A DNA stretch of 64,000 nt from Leptospira hartskeerlii (GTDB lineage Bacteria; Spirochaetota; Leptospiria; Leptospirales; Leptospiraceae). Position numbers and translations under genes: made by a program. Position 1 is the stretch's first letter. Every line of letters starts with the position of its first letter. The stretch lies in assembly GCF_002811475.1 (NCBI RefSeq), contig NZ_NPDL01000001.1:62001-126000 (forward strand). Direction: 5' to 3'. This document shows, in pieces, positions 33,774 to 44,004 of the stretch. Below the pieces are notes generated by a model that did not search any database, was not told the origin of the DNA, and saw only the letters and a program-made list of their open reading frames with translations.

Positions 33774-36650
33774 TTAAAGATAAGATTCTAAAGGAAGGCA
33801 GGAACAAACTAGGTTCCTATCTCCATATACGTTATCTATTCTTCCTACATAAGGCCAGAATTTATGCTCTTTGGTCCAAGGCGCAGGATAAGCGGCTTTT
33901 TCTCTGGAATAAGCATGATCCCAGTTATCAGAGATGACCATCGCAGAAGTATGAGGTGCATTCTTTAATGGGTTATCCTTAGCATCCGCTTTGCCTTGCT
34001 CGATTTCTTGGATCTCTGAGTGGATGGAGATCATCGCCTCACAGAAACGATCCAATTCTTCTTGGGATTCCGATTCGGTAGGTTCTATCATCAAAGTTCC
34101 AGGAACAGGGAAGGACATTGTAGGTGCGTGGAATCCATAGTCCATCAGACGTTTTGCAATATCTTCTACTTCTATTCCGCTAGTCTTTTTGAAAGGTCTT
34201 ACATCTAAGATACATTCGTGGGCAACAAATCCGTTTTTACCTTTGTAAAGTACCGGGAAATAGTTTTCTAAACGTTTTGCTATATAGTTCGCATTTAGAA
34301 TTGCAGCTTTGGTTGCTTCTTCCAATCCTTCCGTTCCTAAAAGTGCAATGTACACCCAAGAGATCAGAACGATACTCGCGCTTCCCCAAGGAGCAGCAGA
34401 GACGGCGCCATGTTCATTTCCGGTTCCGTTATCTACAAGAGGGTGACCAGGTAAGAATGGTTTCAGATGTTTTGCAACTCCGATAGGCCCGACTCCAGGT
34501 CCTCCTCCACCGTGAGGAATGCAGAAAGTTTTGTGTAAGTTTAAATGGCAAACGTCTGCGCCGATATTTGCAGGTCTTGTAAGTCCTACTTGAGCGTTCA
34601 TATTCGCTCCATCCATATAAACCTGCCCCCCATTCTCATGAATGATCGAACAGATTTCTTTGATAGGCTCTTCGTACACTCCATGTGTAGAAGGGTAGGT
34701 GATCATCAGTGCGGCTAGGTCTTTAGAATGTTCTTGTGCTTTTGCTTTTAGATCTTCTAAGTCTACGTTTCCTTCCGAATCACAAGCAACTACAACCACT
34801 TTGAATCCAACCATCGCAGCAGAGGCAGGATTGGTTCCATGTGCAGAGATTGGGATCAAACAGATATTTCTGTCCTTATCTCCTCTGCTAATATGATAGT
34901 TTCGGATTGCGAGAAGTCCTGCATATTCTCCTTGAGATCCTGCATTTGGTTGCAGAGAAATCCCAGGGAATCCGGTCACTTGAGAAAGCCAAGATTCCAA
35001 TTGAGAGAATACGGTTCTGTATCCTTCTGTTTGGCTTGCCGGTGCGAATGGATGTATATCAGAGAACTCAGGCCAAGTTATAGGGAACATTTCCACAGTA
35101 GCGTTGAGTTTCATTGTGCAAGAACCAAGAGGGATCATGGAAGTAGTAAGAGAAAGGTCTCTGGATTCCAATTTTCTAATATATCTTAACATCTTTGTTT
35201 CAGTGTGATGAGAGTTGAAGACAGGATGTGTAAGATATTCGGAAGTTCGGACAAATTCATTCGGGATGGAAATTCCTTCTAAGGAAAGATCGATCTTAGA
35301 GATCCCGAATACGGAAAGAATATCTTCCAGATCGGAAACTTCTACGGTTTCGTCTAGGGCGATTGAAATTTTGCCGTTTCCTAAACTTCTGAAATTGATC
35401 TCTTTTTTAGAAGCCGTATCTATATAAGTTTGAGCCTTGGATCCTAAATCTAAAACGATCGTATCGAAGAAAGTTTTGTTTTGGATGGCAAAGCCTGCCT
35501 TCTCCAAATTTTTTGCCAATGTTTCAGTAAGTCTATGAACTCTAAGAGCGATGTCTTTTAATCCTTTAGGCCCATGATAGATTGCATACATAGAAGAAAG
35601 AACAGCTAACAAGACTTGCGCAGTGCAGATGTTAGAAGTCGCCTTATCTCTTCTGATATGTTGCTCTCTCGTCTGTAGAGAAAGTCTGAGTCCAGGATTT
35701 CCTTGGCTGTCCTTAGAAACTCCTACAAGTCTTCCAGGCATATTTCTTTTGAATTCGTCTTTTGTTGCGAAATAACCGGCATGAGGTCCGCCGAATCCAT
35801 AAGGTAATCCGAATCTTTGAGTGCTTCCAACTGCGATATCCGCTCCGAATTCCCCAGGAGCCTTTAGAACTGTGAGTGAAAGTAGATCTGCAGCACAGAT
35901 TGTTAGAGCTCCAATATTATGAGCGAGTTGGAAGAAACTTTCGTAATTATAAACGGTTCCTTCTGTTCCTGGATATTGGACTAATACCGCAAAGTAATCT
36001 TCGTTTAATTCTGCGTTTAAATGGTTTCCAATATTTACTTCGATCCCAAGAGGAAGCGCTCTTGTGCGAACTACATCAATTGTTTGAGGATGGCATAACT
36101 CGGAGATAAAAAGTAATTTGGAGGTTTCGTTTTTACGAATTCCATAAGCTAAGAATACTGCTTCTGCGGCAGCGGTAGCTTCATCTAAAAGAGAAGCATT
36201 TGAAATTTCCAAACCTGTTAGATCCATGATCATAGTTTGGAAATTTAGAAGTGCCTCTAATCTTCCTTGGGAAATTTCCGCTTGGTAAGGAGTGTAAGCC
36301 GTGTACCAACCTGGGTTTTCCAAAATATTTCTTTGGATAACTCCAGGCATTACGCTTGCTTGGTAGCCGGAACCGATATAAGAACGATACAACTTGTTTT
36401 TAGAAGCGATCTTTTTTAGATCGTTTAAGATCTTTCTTTCGGTAGAAGCCTTAGGAAGATCCAAGGCTTTTTCCAAACGAATTCCTTCTGGAATTGCTTT
36501 TGCTACCAACTCCTCCAACCCGGATAATCCGAGTGTGGACAACATTTCTTTGATCTGTTCTGCATCAGGACCTATATGCCTTCTGGAAAAAGTATCCAAA
36601 GGGTCCATTTCAGTTTGTTTACCGGATTCGTTCCAAGTTGCCGTATTCAT
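33774..36650 (-). CDS. gcvP: Glycine dehydrogenase (decarboxylating), P protein
   Basis: PLP enzyme of 958 residues that decarboxylates glycine and passes the aminomethyl group to the lipoyl arm of the H protein. Length fits the single-chain type. The N-terminus has FSRRHIGPD, and the middle [10 protein letters not shown] and SYIGSGYQ. The PLP Lys sits in [17 protein letters not shown] (about residue 705), just after the substrate-binding region CHLNLHK, and [13 protein letters not shown] precedes it. It is the last gene of the gcvT-gcvH-gcvP operon, 9 bases after gcvH. Confidence 0.98.
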   Translation of the reverse strand: MNTATWNESGKQTEMDPLDTFSRRHIGPDAEQIKEMLSTLGLSGLEELVAKAIPEGIRLEKALDLPKASTERKILNDLKKIASKNKLYRSYIGSGYQASVMPGVIQRNILENPGWYTAYTPYQAEISQGRLEALLNFQTMIMDLTGLEISNASLLDEATAAAEAVFLAYGIRKNETSKLLFISELCHPQTIDVVRTRALPLGIEVNIGNHLNAELNEDYFAVLVQYPGTEGTVYNYESFFQLAHNIGALTICAADLLSLTVLKAPGEFGADIAVGSTQRFGLPYGFGGPHAGYFATKDEFKRNMPGRLVGVSKDSQGNPGLRLSLQTREQHIRRDKATSNICTAQVLLAVLSSMYAIYHGPKGLKDIALRVHRLTETLAKNLEKAGFAIQNKTFFDTIVLDLGSKAQTYIDTASKKEINFRSLGNGKISIALDETVEVSDLEDILSVFGISKIDLSLEGISIPNEFVRTSEYLTHPVFNSHHTETKMLRYIRKLESRDLSLTTSMIPLGSCTMKLNATVEMFPITWPEFSDIHPFAPASQTEGYRTVFSQLESWLSQVTGFPGISLQPNAGSQGEYAGLLAIRNYHISRGDKDRNICLIPISAHGTNPASAAMVGFKVVVVACDSEGNVDLEDLKAKAQEHSKDLAALMITYPSTHGVYEEPIKEICSIIHENGGQVYMDGANMNAQVGLTRPANIGADVCHLNLHKTFCIPHGGGGPGVGPIGVAKHLKPFLPGHPLVDNGTGNEHGAVSAAPWGSASIVLISWVYIALLGTEGLEEATKAAILNANYIAKRLENYFPVLYKGKNGFVAHECILDVRPFKKTSGIEVEDIAKRLMDYGFHAPTMSFPVPGTLMIEPTESESQEELDRFCEAMISIHSEIQEIEQGKADAKDNPLKNAPHTSAMVISDNWDHAYSREKAAYPAPWTKEHKFWPYVGRIDNVYGDRNLVCSCLPLESYL

Positions 36651-36659
36651 TCTATTTTC

Positions 36660-37052
36660 CTAATCCAGTTTGCTTACTAATTCTCTGTAAGATTCGGGAT
36701 CTAATAATTTCTCTAGCTCGGAAGAATTGACCACTTTGACTCGGATCATCCAAGAGCCGAAAGGATCCGAATTTACTGCAGCCGGGTTTTTGGAAAGGTT
36801 TCCATTAACTTCGACTACTTCTCCGCTGATAGGAGCGTATAAATCTTCGGCTGCCTTTACGGATTCTATTGTTCCGAATGTATCGAATTGTTTGATCGAT
36901 TTTCCAGCTTTAGGAAGGTCCACAAAAACGATATCTCCGAGTGCCGCCTGAGCATAGTCGGAGATCCCGATCAATGCGGTATCTCCTTCTACTTTTACCC
37001 ATTCGTGTTTTTCTGTGAACTTGTAGCCCGGAGGTGCGTTAGTTACTGCCAT
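36660..37052 (-). CDS. gcvH: Glycine cleavage system H protein
   Basis: Lipoyl carrier protein of 130 residues. The lipoylated Lys is K66 in [12 protein letters not shown], preceded by GTIESV, and the family start [20 protein letters not shown] is present. It shuttles the aminomethyl group between P and T proteins. It is 15 bases downstream of gcvT and 9 bases upstream of gcvP. Confidence 0.98.
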   Translation of the reverse strand: MAVTNAPPGYKFTEKHEWVKVEGDTALIGISDYAQAALGDIVFVDLPKAGKSIKQFDTFGTIESVKAAEDLYAPISGEVVEVNGNLSKNPAAVNSDPFGSWMIRVKVVNSSELEKLLDPESYRELVSKLD

Positions 37053-37067
37053 TTGAAAATCCTTAGT

Positions 37068-38180
37068 TTAATTTTTCCGAATGCTTCCCGGAATGAAAGA
37101 TTGGGTGAATATAATTGCGGACTTTGCCTGTCCTCTGATCTCGATTTGGATAGATTCTCCATGTTGAGTCTTTTCAGAGTCAACGAGCGCAAGTCCTATT
37201 CCTTTTCTTAAAGAAGGGGAGAAAGTACCGGAAGTTGTGATCCCGATATTTTTGCCGTTCGAATCCAATACAGGCATATTCTCTCTAGGGACGCCGGCTT
37301 CTTGCAGCTCGAATGCCACGATCTTTCTTTTTGGCCCTTCTTTTTTTTCGGAGATGATCTGTTCGTATTTAGGATACTGTGTTTTCTTTTCTTTTACGAT
37401 CCAGCCTATCCCGGATTGGTTCGGGCTTCTGTTCTCGTCCAACTCATGACCGTAAAGAGGATATTTTGCTTCAATGCGAAGTGTGTCTCTTGCTCCTAAG
37501 CCTACAGGAAGAAGCCCGTCTTTTTTTCCGAACTCCAGAAGTTCTTTCCAGATTTTGACACCTGTAGGGTTGGAAGTATAAATTTCGAATCCGTCTTCTC
37601 CAGTATAACCTGTTCTGGAAAGAATGATCTCTTCTCCTGAAAAAGGGAATAACACGAATTTATAATATCCAATATGACTTAGATCCGTCTTAAAGTAAGA
37701 AGAAAGAATGGAATCCGCTTTAGGACCTTGGATCGCTATCTGATGCCAAGAAGCGCTTTGGTTCTCTAACTTTGCGGAACTTGGCACATACTTTTCCAGA
37801 TATTCGTAAACGGAATCTACATTAGATGCGTTTGCGCAGATCATATATTTTTGATCGTTGAACTTGTAGAGGGTGATGTCGTCTACTAGTCCGCCATTCT
37901 CATTGATGATTGCATTGTACTGAACTTGCCCGTTAACTAAAGAAGAAACAGAATTGCAAGTAACTGATTCCAAGAAGCCGAGTATGATATCGGGCTGGCC
38001 TTCGATAAAAATTTCTCCCATATGAGAAACATCGAATAAACCAGCGGCTTCTCTAGTCGCCGTGTGCTCGGCGATGATTCCGGAATATTGAACTGGCATG
38101 TCCCAACCGCCGAAAGGGATCATCTTAGCGCCTAAAAGTTTATGCTCCTCATGCAGAGGTGTGGTTTTCCATTGGGACAT
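37068..38180 (-). CDS. gcvT: Glycine cleavage system T protein (aminomethyltransferase)
   Basis: Protein of 370 residues that transfers the one-carbon unit to tetrahydrofolate and releases ammonia. Typical features are [33 protein letters not shown] (with the catalytic Asp), [12 protein letters not shown] and [14 protein letters not shown]. It is the first gene of the gcvTHP operon. No Shine-Dalgarno sequence precedes its ATG; instead an imperfect hairpin (38187-38216) lies right before the start. No glycine riboswitch signature is seen in the 171-base upstream region. Confidence 0.98.
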   Translation of the reverse strand: MSQWKTTPLHEEHKLLGAKMIPFGGWDMPVQYSGIIAEHTATREAAGLFDVSHMGEIFIEGQPDIILGFLESVTCNSVSSLVNGQVQYNAIINENGGLVDDITLYKFNDQKYMICANASNVDSVYEYLEKYVPSSAKLENQSASWHQIAIQGPKADSILSSYFKTDLSHIGYYKFVLFPFSGEEIILSRTGYTGEDGFEIYTSNPTGVKIWKELLEFGKKDGLLPVGLGARDTLRIEAKYPLYGHELDENRSPNQSGIGWIVKEKKTQYPKYEQIISEKKEGPKRKIVAFELQEAGVPRENMPVLDSNGKNIGITTSGTFSPSLRKGIGLALVDSEKTQHGESIQIEIRGQAKSAIIFTQSFIPGSIRKN

Positions 38181-38186
38181 AAGCGT

Positions 38187-38216
38187 ATGGGGCCATCATT
38201 TCATTATGGGCCCTAT
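38187..38216 (-). promoter_or_regulatory. Hairpin immediately upstream of gcvT
   Basis: ATGGGGCC (38187-38194) and GGCCCTAT (38209-38216) form a stem of 7 of 8 pairs with one A-C mismatch, 6 bases before the gcvT start. It contains no U tract, so it is not a terminator. It could influence initiation or be a protein site. Confidence 0.4.
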
Positions 38217-38351
38217 GGAAAAACAATTTTAGGCCTCTTTAAAAAAGATTTGAAGGTCTTTCTTTAGAATCGTTCGAGAAGAAGGTCCCGGATCATGTAC
38301 TAACTCCAAGAAGATCCTTCTGACGAAATTTGGGCGGTAGAGTTTAAGATC

Positions 38352-38819
38352 TTACTCTTTCAATTTTTTTCTGACATAGATAACTTTGTCTACTTCTGCC
38401 ACAAGCTTACCGGTTTTCACATCGACGATCTGTGCAGTAAAGGTAACGTCCATTTTTCTTTTACGATCTGTTTCTTCTTTGATCTCTTGGATTTTTTCCT
38501 TCGGGATATGGAACTCTGCTCTTACGGTACCTTCTCCAGGTTTGACGAATCTTATAGTTGCCGCTTTGTCCCAGACCAAATATCCGGATCCTAAATGTTC
38601 CATTAGGATTAACATATAAAAAGGATCACACATAGAGTAGAGAGATCCGCCGAATTGTGTTCCCACATAGTTTTTATTAAAAGGTGTGAGTTTCATTGTT
38701 GTGGAGAATAAGGTCCTATCTTTGTTTAAGGCTTTCACCTTGATCCCTGCACCGAAGTACGGGGGATAGAAATTGAAAAATTGAAATTTAAGTCTTTGTA
38801 AAAAGCCCGGTTGGGACAT
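38352..38819 (-). CDS. Hotdog-fold thioesterase-like protein (DUF4442)
   Basis: Cytoplasmic protein of 155 residues. The pattern [26 protein letters not shown], followed by [19 protein letters not shown], matches the DUF4442 branch of hotdog proteins, which are related to acyl-CoA thioesterases and to the C-terminal domain of some acetyltransferases. The catalytic residues of known thioesterases are not obvious, so activity is uncertain. It lies upstream of gcvT on the same strand (171-base gap) but is unlikely to be part of that operon. Confidence 0.85.
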   Translation of the reverse strand: MSQPGFLQRLKFQFFNFYPPYFGAGIKVKALNKDRTLFSTTMKLTPFNKNYVGTQFGGSLYSMCDPFYMLILMEHLGSGYLVWDKAATIRFVKPGEGTVRAEFHIPKEKIQEIKEETDRKRKMDVTFTAQIVDVKTGKLVAEVDKVIYVRKKLKE

Positions 38820-39012
38820 AGAAGATTCCTGATCTATATTTCTTATTTTGTCTCAAACTAATAAGAGGCTCAAAAATCCGAGCTATTTTTGGGGAATATA
38901 ATTGGTTTGTAAGACGGATCGATACTATACTCTTATCCGAAAATTCTTGCTAAGAACTTACACTTCTGATAGCAAGTAGAGGCTAAAAAACCACAGAATT
39001 CCCGGAGGGGGA

Positions 39013-41037
39013 ATGAACCCGAATCAAATTGTGAAGAAAATACAACCGTACCTAGTTTCGATCCTTCTGATCTTTTCTGCTATTTCTTGCGGAACCGTCG
39101 CTGAATACAAGATTGCATATAAAAAACCGGAAGTTACATCCAAGACCAGAGGTCTGGTCGCAGGAATTTCCAAGGTGGACTTGACTCCTCCTCCCGGTTT
39201 ACCTTTGGCAGGTTATTCCAAAATGGCCGAGACCGAGAAAGGTTTCCGCACTCGTCTTTATGCTAGGATTTTCTATATTAGAAAAGATGCAAATGAACCA
39301 GTCGTTCTGATCCAAAGTGATCTTTTATCCGGATCTCTTTTGATCCACCACTTGCTTGCAGAACGTTTGGCTTCTAAGACTGATATTTCCTTTGGCGGGA
39401 TCGTATTTGCCGGAACTCATACTCACTCTGCTCCTGCTAACTTCTACGATAATAATTTTTATAACGAGTTTGCTTCTAATCAGCCTGGATTTGATAAGGG
39501 CTGGACCGATTTTGTATTAGATCGTTTGACTAACGGAGTCGAAGAAGCTTACAAATCCGCAAAACCTGCTAAGATCGCTTCCGGAAAAACCGCTATTTGG
39601 GGATTGACCAGAAACAGATCCTTGGATGCATACCGTGCTAATAAAAATTCTGGATTCGAAGATCTAAAACCTGAGATCCAATACCAAGCGATCAATCCTG
39701 ATCTAGTGATGATCCGAATCGATGCACAAGACAAAGACGGAAGATACAAACCTCTTGGTGCATTTTCCACATTCTCGGTTCACGGAACTACGGTGCCTGA
39801 TTCTAACGATGTTGCGAATGCTGACGTGTTTGCTTATCCAGCTCGAATTTTAGAGAAGAAGATCCGTAAAGATTTTAAACCAACCTGGGATCCGATCCAT
39901 GCTCTGAACAATTCAACTCATGGAGATAATTCTCCTGATTATCGCGAAGACATGCAAGGTTTTATAGAATCCAGAAGGATAGGAGAAGCAATCGGAGAAG
40001 AAGCAGCAAAACTTTTTAACTCATTGCAAAACTCCTTAAGCACAGATGTGAATCTTTCTTTTAATACAAGAGAAGTGGATCTCTACGAAAACCAAAAGAT
40101 AGGTGATGCAGAAGTTTGCGATCGCCCTTATGTAGGAACAGCATTAACAGGTGGAGCAGAAGATGGACTCACTCCAGTTCTAAATTGGCTTCCATTCTTT
40201 GCAGAAGGTTGGCCTCGTTGGTTTTTGACAGGCGGATGCCAAGGCCATAAAAGAATCGTAGGTTTCAAATATCTGCAGCCTATCGTTCTTCCTAAATCTA
40301 AATTTCCTCACAAACTTCTTTTACAGTCTGTGAAAATTGCAGACACACTTCTTCTTCCCGTTCCTTTCGAAGTTACTAAAGAATCCGGAAAAAGATTCGT
40401 AGACGAAGCGTTGAAGTCCAGCTCTCAACCGATCAAGAATGCATCTGTGATCAGCTGTGCAAACGGATATTTCGGTTACGTAACTACTCCGGAAGAATAC
40501 ACACGCCAACATTATGAAGGTGGTCATACTCTTTACGGACCGGGAACCCAACCGTTCTTACAGGCTCATCTTGCCGATCTGACCAAAAATCTTCCGGCGG
40601 CTGGTGGAAAAGAAGCGTTCCCTACTTCTTGGAATTACGAATTGGATCGATCTGATCGTTATCCTGAAACTGAGAAATCAGAAGGCATAAGAGAATTAGT
40701 GGATTCTCCCGAGCTGATCTTAGCAGAAGAAAACCTGGAAAAACATTGGGTCTTCCGTTATAAGGATGTGGGTCGTTCTGAAATTTCCTTACATGAATCT
40801 TTGGTCTCTATCGAATACAAAGAAGGCACTTCTGATTGGAAGGAATTAACTCAGGAAGGAGAAGCTGTAGATGATAAAGGAGTTGATATCGAAGTGAGAA
40901 AGACTTCCAACTCAGGAAAAGGAATGGCAGTTTACCAAGTTCGTTGGTACAATCCGGAACAAATCGCAAAACGTAAATATAGATTTGTGATCCGTCCTCG
41001 TGCAGGCCAAGCCAAGTTCGTTTCCCCAGAATTCTAA
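39013..41037 (+). CDS. Ceramidase-like lipoprotein
   Basis: Protein of 674 residues of the neutral/alkaline non-lysosomal ceramidase family, which hydrolyses the amide of ceramide to sphingosine and fatty acid. Family motifs: GISKVDLTPPPGLPLAGYSK at the start, the zinc-binding GTHTHSAPA, WGLTRNRSLDAY, and SVHGTTVP. The N-terminus is a type II signal with lipobox SAISC (Cys 26), so the protein is predicted to be a lipoprotein on the periplasmic or outer surface. A strong GGAGGGGG site precedes the ATG. The C-terminal 100 residues form a beta-sandwich-like region. Substrate is inferred from the family only. Confidence 0.9.
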   Translation: MNPNQIVKKIQPYLVSILLIFSAISCGTVAEYKIAYKKPEVTSKTRGLVAGISKVDLTPPPGLPLAGYSKMAETEKGFRTRLYARIFYIRKDANEPVVLIQSDLLSGSLLIHHLLAERLASKTDISFGGIVFAGTHTHSAPANFYDNNFYNEFASNQPGFDKGWTDFVLDRLTNGVEEAYKSAKPAKIASGKTAIWGLTRNRSLDAYRANKNSGFEDLKPEIQYQAINPDLVMIRIDAQDKDGRYKPLGAFSTFSVHGTTVPDSNDVANADVFAYPARILEKKIRKDFKPTWDPIHALNNSTHGDNSPDYREDMQGFIESRRIGEAIGEEAAKLFNSLQNSLSTDVNLSFNTREVDLYENQKIGDAEVCDRPYVGTALTGGAEDGLTPVLNWLPFFAEGWPRWFLTGGCQGHKRIVGFKYLQPIVLPKSKFPHKLLLQSVKIADTLLLPVPFEVTKESGKRFVDEALKSSSQPIKNASVISCANGYFGYVTTPEEYTRQHYEGGHTLYGPGTQPFLQAHLADLTKNLPAAGGKEAFPTSWNYELDRSDRYPETEKSEGIRELVDSPELILAEENLEKHWVFRYKDVGRSEISLHESLVSIEYKEGTSDWKELTQEGEAVDDKGVDIEVRKTSNSGKGMAVYQVRWYNPEQIAKRKYRFVIRPRAGQAKFVSPEF

Positions 41038-41100
41038 ATTTATAAAAGTGGAAAGATCTTCTTTTTAATTGACAGATAGATTTTTCCACGTCACACTTCA

Positions 41101-41136
41101 AGAAGTTACCGGAGTCTTTCGGTAGCTTCTTCTTAC
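41101..41136 (+). terminator. Probable terminator after the ceramidase-like gene
   Basis: AGAAGTTACCG (41101-41111) and CGGTAGCTTCT (41120-41130) form an 11-bp stem with one G-U pair and an 8-base loop, followed by TCTTAC. The T tract is short. Confidence 0.6.
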
Positions 41137-41258
41137 AAGTCCTACCTTCGCTTTAGTCTTGCATTCACCGGATCGGCCCAAGACAAAAATCCAAAATCTA
41201 CCCCCTATATCCCTTTTTGAGAGAAGAGATATGCGTTTTGCGTTTAAGGAGAATTCTT

Positions 41259-41771
41259 TTGAAAAAAAAACATTCAATATTTGTAAATCTTTTCCCTAAG
41301 TTTTGGGCATTCTGCTTTTTATTCTTCGGGATCGTTTTACCTTTCCAAGCTCAACCATTAAGTTATGGACCCAATATTAGTTTGGAACAGGCCAAAAAGG
41401 TAATTGCTGCCGCAGAAGCTGAAGCAAAGAAAAACCAATGGAATATGGCGATCGCAGTCGTTGATACAGGAGGAAATTTGGTGTTATTCCAAAGAATGGA
41501 TAATACCCAAATAGGTTCCATTGATATCGCTAAGGGCAAAGCTTCGACCGCCAATAATTTCAAAAGACCAAGCCGTGCCTTGGAGGAAGCGATCGAAAAA
41601 GGAGGAATTGGTCTTCGTCTTTTGGCAGTTCCGGGAGTATTTCCTTTAGAAGGCGGAGAACTGATCCTTCTGGACGGAAAAATTATAGGAGCGATCGGAG
41701 TTTCAGGAGCCCAATCTACTCAGGATGGGCAGGTCGCCAGAGCAGGTGTCTCCTCTTTAAGTTCTAAGTAA
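41259..41771 (+). CDS. Exported HbpS/GlcG-like (DUF336) protein
   Basis: Protein of 170 residues with a signal peptide (WAFCFLFFGIVLPFQAQ). The mature part is a heme-degrading/binding-type HbpS/GlcG domain: SLEQAKKVIAAAEAEAKKN, MAIAVVDTGGNLVLFQRMD, and GGIGLRLLAVPGVFPLEGG. Some members bind heme or aquo-cobalamin, others have no known activity. The start is TTG at 41259, 7 bases after an AAGGAG site, rather than the TTG at 41217, which lacks one and would add 14 charged residues before the signal peptide. It is followed 55 bases later by the methyltransferase gene. Confidence 0.85.
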   Translation: MKKKHSIFVNLFPKFWAFCFLFFGIVLPFQAQPLSYGPNISLEQAKKVIAAAEAEAKKNQWNMAIAVVDTGGNLVLFQRMDNTQIGSIDIAKGKASTANNFKRPSRALEEAIEKGGIGLRLLAVPGVFPLEGGELILLDGKIIGAIGVSGAQSTQDGQVARAGVSSLSSK

Positions 41772-41826
41772 GAAGGATCTAGGACTTTTTCCTTTCCTGG
41801 AGAATCGATTTTAAAAGGATATCTCT

Positions 41827-43050
41827 ATGGATTGGAAAATCTCCAAGTTTAAATCTGGCAAACCATTTAGGTGGGAATTCCTAATTCCTCCAGGTTCTGC
41901 CAGAGAAACGGAAACTTTACTTTCTCAAATTGTTTCCGATCCATTTCTTCCTAGAAATCATACTCCGGAGTTTAAGGTTTTTCCGGAGAAGTTTGTATTA
42001 GAGAAAACGAATTTTCGTCAGGCATTAGAGGTGTTGGTGAGAATTCCTTGGATCCGAGATTTTCGTTTGAATCTGGGCAAATTTCCTTTGGACGAAAAAT
42101 TTAACTTCTCCGGTTTGATAGAATCTTTAAAAGAGAATGAGATCTTACCGAAAGGTTGGGGGATAAACTTCCATCCACAAGTGCGGGGAAGAAAAGAAAT
42201 TTCCAGAGAAGAATTATATTCTTTTTGGGAAGAATCTTATTCCTCATTTGGCGATTCCGAATATAAAAATACGGAGCTGAACGCACTTGCTTTAGGAGAT
42301 AGTATCATTCTCTCTCTGAGTTTGGCTGGCGCTCCTATTTTTCAACGGGGAAATTTTAAACCTCTATCCAAATCGGCACCGGTCAGGGAAGATACCGCCG
42401 CTTTTCTTTTACATTTATTAAAGAAGAATATGCCGGAACCGGATGCAGTCTTTGTGCCATTCGCTGGTTCAGGTACATTTTTATGGGAATCCGCTTCTTC
42501 ACTTTTTAAATTAGGATTTCCTCATTTAGATCGAAGCTATATGTTCCAAGAGATAAAGGAATTTCCTGCACCTAGTTGGGAATTCTTAAAACGTAAGACC
42601 GGACCGGAAGAAGAAAGTAAAAAATTTACATTTTGGTATAATGATTCCGAGCCGGAAATTTTCTCCTATCTAAATGAAAGAGAAGAAGAATATCAAAAAT
42701 TCATAAAACAATTTCCTTTAAGTTCAGAAAATCGGTTTATTGGAAAAGAAGGGGACTTCTTCTCTTTATCTCCTAAGGAGGTCTGGGAATCCGCTGGCAA
42801 ACCCAAAAAGATCTGGATGCCTCTTAATCCACCTTACGGTTTACGGATCCAAAAAGGTTCCGATCTGGGATTGTACAGACGCATCGCAGAAACTTTAAAA
42901 ACTTGGTGGGAACTTCCAGGAGAAGTTTCCGGATTTGTTCTTTGTCCCGATGAAGAAACCTGGTCTTCTTTTCTAAAAGGGATACATTCTAAATTACAAA
43001 CTGTTCACATCACCCATGGCGGCTTGGATCTCCGTGTAGTTTATTTTTGA
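41827..43050 (+). CDS. RlmL/RlmK-type RNA methyltransferase-like protein
   Basis: Protein of 407 residues. The C-terminal half is a class I SAM-dependent methyltransferase: the SAM-binding loop VFVPFAGSGTFLWES (about residue 215) and the target-base motif PLNPPYGLRI (about 335), which is typical of 23S rRNA guanine-N2 and THUMP-family enzymes. The N-terminal 150 residues are in the place of a THUMP/RNA-binding part but are not clearly recognisable. The segment QRGNFKPLSKSAPVREDTAA matches the RlmL family. The start has a weak ribosome-binding site. Confidence 0.85.
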   Translation: MDWKISKFKSGKPFRWEFLIPPGSARETETLLSQIVSDPFLPRNHTPEFKVFPEKFVLEKTNFRQALEVLVRIPWIRDFRLNLGKFPLDEKFNFSGLIESLKENEILPKGWGINFHPQVRGRKEISREELYSFWEESYSSFGDSEYKNTELNALALGDSIILSLSLAGAPIFQRGNFKPLSKSAPVREDTAAFLLHLLKKNMPEPDAVFVPFAGSGTFLWESASSLFKLGFPHLDRSYMFQEIKEFPAPSWEFLKRKTGPEEESKKFTFWYNDSEPEIFSYLNEREEEYQKFIKQFPLSSENRFIGKEGDFFSLSPKEVWESAGKPKKIWMPLNPPYGLRIQKGSDLGLYRRIAETLKTWWELPGEVSGFVLCPDEETWSSFLKGIHSKLQTVHITHGGLDLRVVYF

Positions 43051-43131
43051 TCCTAAGTTTTTCGCTTTAAATTTCACATCAGTCTAATATCAAATTTACT
43101 TTTTTTACGGGAATTCCCGAGGAAGATAATA

Positions 43132-43917
43132 ATGAAAAAGATCATTTGGTTCAGTATAACGTTTCTTTTAGCGACGAATGTTTTATCTGCAAAAGTTAAA
43201 TCCGAATTCGTAGAATACAAACAAGGTGACACTGTCTTAGAAGGTTTTGTTGCTTATCCGGAAGGAGCGAAAAAAGCTCCCGGTATCGTACTTGTCCATG
43301 ACTGGATGGGTTTGGGAGAAAATACAAAGGCGAGAGCGGAACAACTTGCCGAGTTAGGATATGTAGCTTTTGCTGCAGACATTTACGGAAAAGGTGTACG
43401 TCCTAAATCCATGGAAGAAGCTTCAAAATTGGCCGCTACTTTCAGAGAAGGGGACCGTAAACTTTTAAGGGCCAGAGGGCAGGCTGCGTTAGACGCATTG
43501 AAATCTCAAGCCGGTGTGGATCAGAAAAGTTTAGCGATCCTCGGATATTGTTTCGGTGGAACTGCTGCATTAGAATTGGCAAGAAGCGGAGCTCCTTTAA
43601 AAGGAACCATTAGCTTCCATGGTGGACTATCTACTCCTAAGTCGGACGACGCTAAAAATATTAAGGGAAAAGTTTTAGCTCTTCATGGAGCGGACGATCC
43701 CTTTGTAAAACCGGATGAAGTGTCAGCTTTTCAAGAAGAAATGAGAAATGCTGGTGTGGACTGGCAGTTCGTTTCTTATGGAGGCGCGGTCCATTCTTTC
43801 ACGATCAAGGAAGCAGGAAACGATAACTCTAAAGGAGCGGCTTATAATGAAAAAGGAGATAAACGTTCCTGGTTGGAGTTGAAAAACTTCCTAAAAGAAA
43901 TTTTCCCTTCTAAGTAA
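43132..43917 (+). CDS. Exported dienelactone hydrolase family protein
   Basis: Alpha/beta hydrolase of 261 residues with a signal peptide (KKIIWFSITFLLATNVLSA). The nucleophile is Cys in LGYCFGGTAALE, as in dienelactone hydrolases, with the Asp in HGADDPFV and the His in GGAVHSFTI. VHDWMGLGENTKARAEQLAELGY is family-typical. The export signal suggests an unusual periplasmic location, so the substrate is probably not a catabolic dienelactone but is unknown. A GAGGAAG site precedes the ATG; a terminator follows. Confidence 0.9.
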   Translation: MKKIIWFSITFLLATNVLSAKVKSEFVEYKQGDTVLEGFVAYPEGAKKAPGIVLVHDWMGLGENTKARAEQLAELGYVAFAADIYGKGVRPKSMEEASKLAATFREGDRKLLRARGQAALDALKSQAGVDQKSLAILGYCFGGTAALELARSGAPLKGTISFHGGLSTPKSDDAKNIKGKVLALHGADDPFVKPDEVSAFQEEMRNAGVDWQFVSYGGAVHSFTIKEAGNDNSKGAAYNEKGDKRSWLELKNFLKEIFPSK

Positions 43918-43928
43918 TTTTATCCAAT

Positions 43929-43967
43929 AAACGGAGGAGATTTTTCCTCCGTTTCGATCTGTTTTTT
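43929..43967 (+). terminator. Intrinsic terminator after the dienelactone hydrolase gene
   Basis: Perfect 10-bp stem AAACGGAGGA / TCCTCCGTTT (43929-43938 with 43945-43954), 6-base loop and a T run close by (43962-43967). Confidence 0.8.
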
Positions 43968-44004
43968 CCTTTTAGGATAGGAATTAAAAAGGCAGAATGC
44001 CCTC

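Noticed and set aside
38181..38351. Possible glycine riboswitch upstream of gcvT
   Set aside because: The conserved tandem-aptamer features are not present; only a short hairpin near the start is visible.
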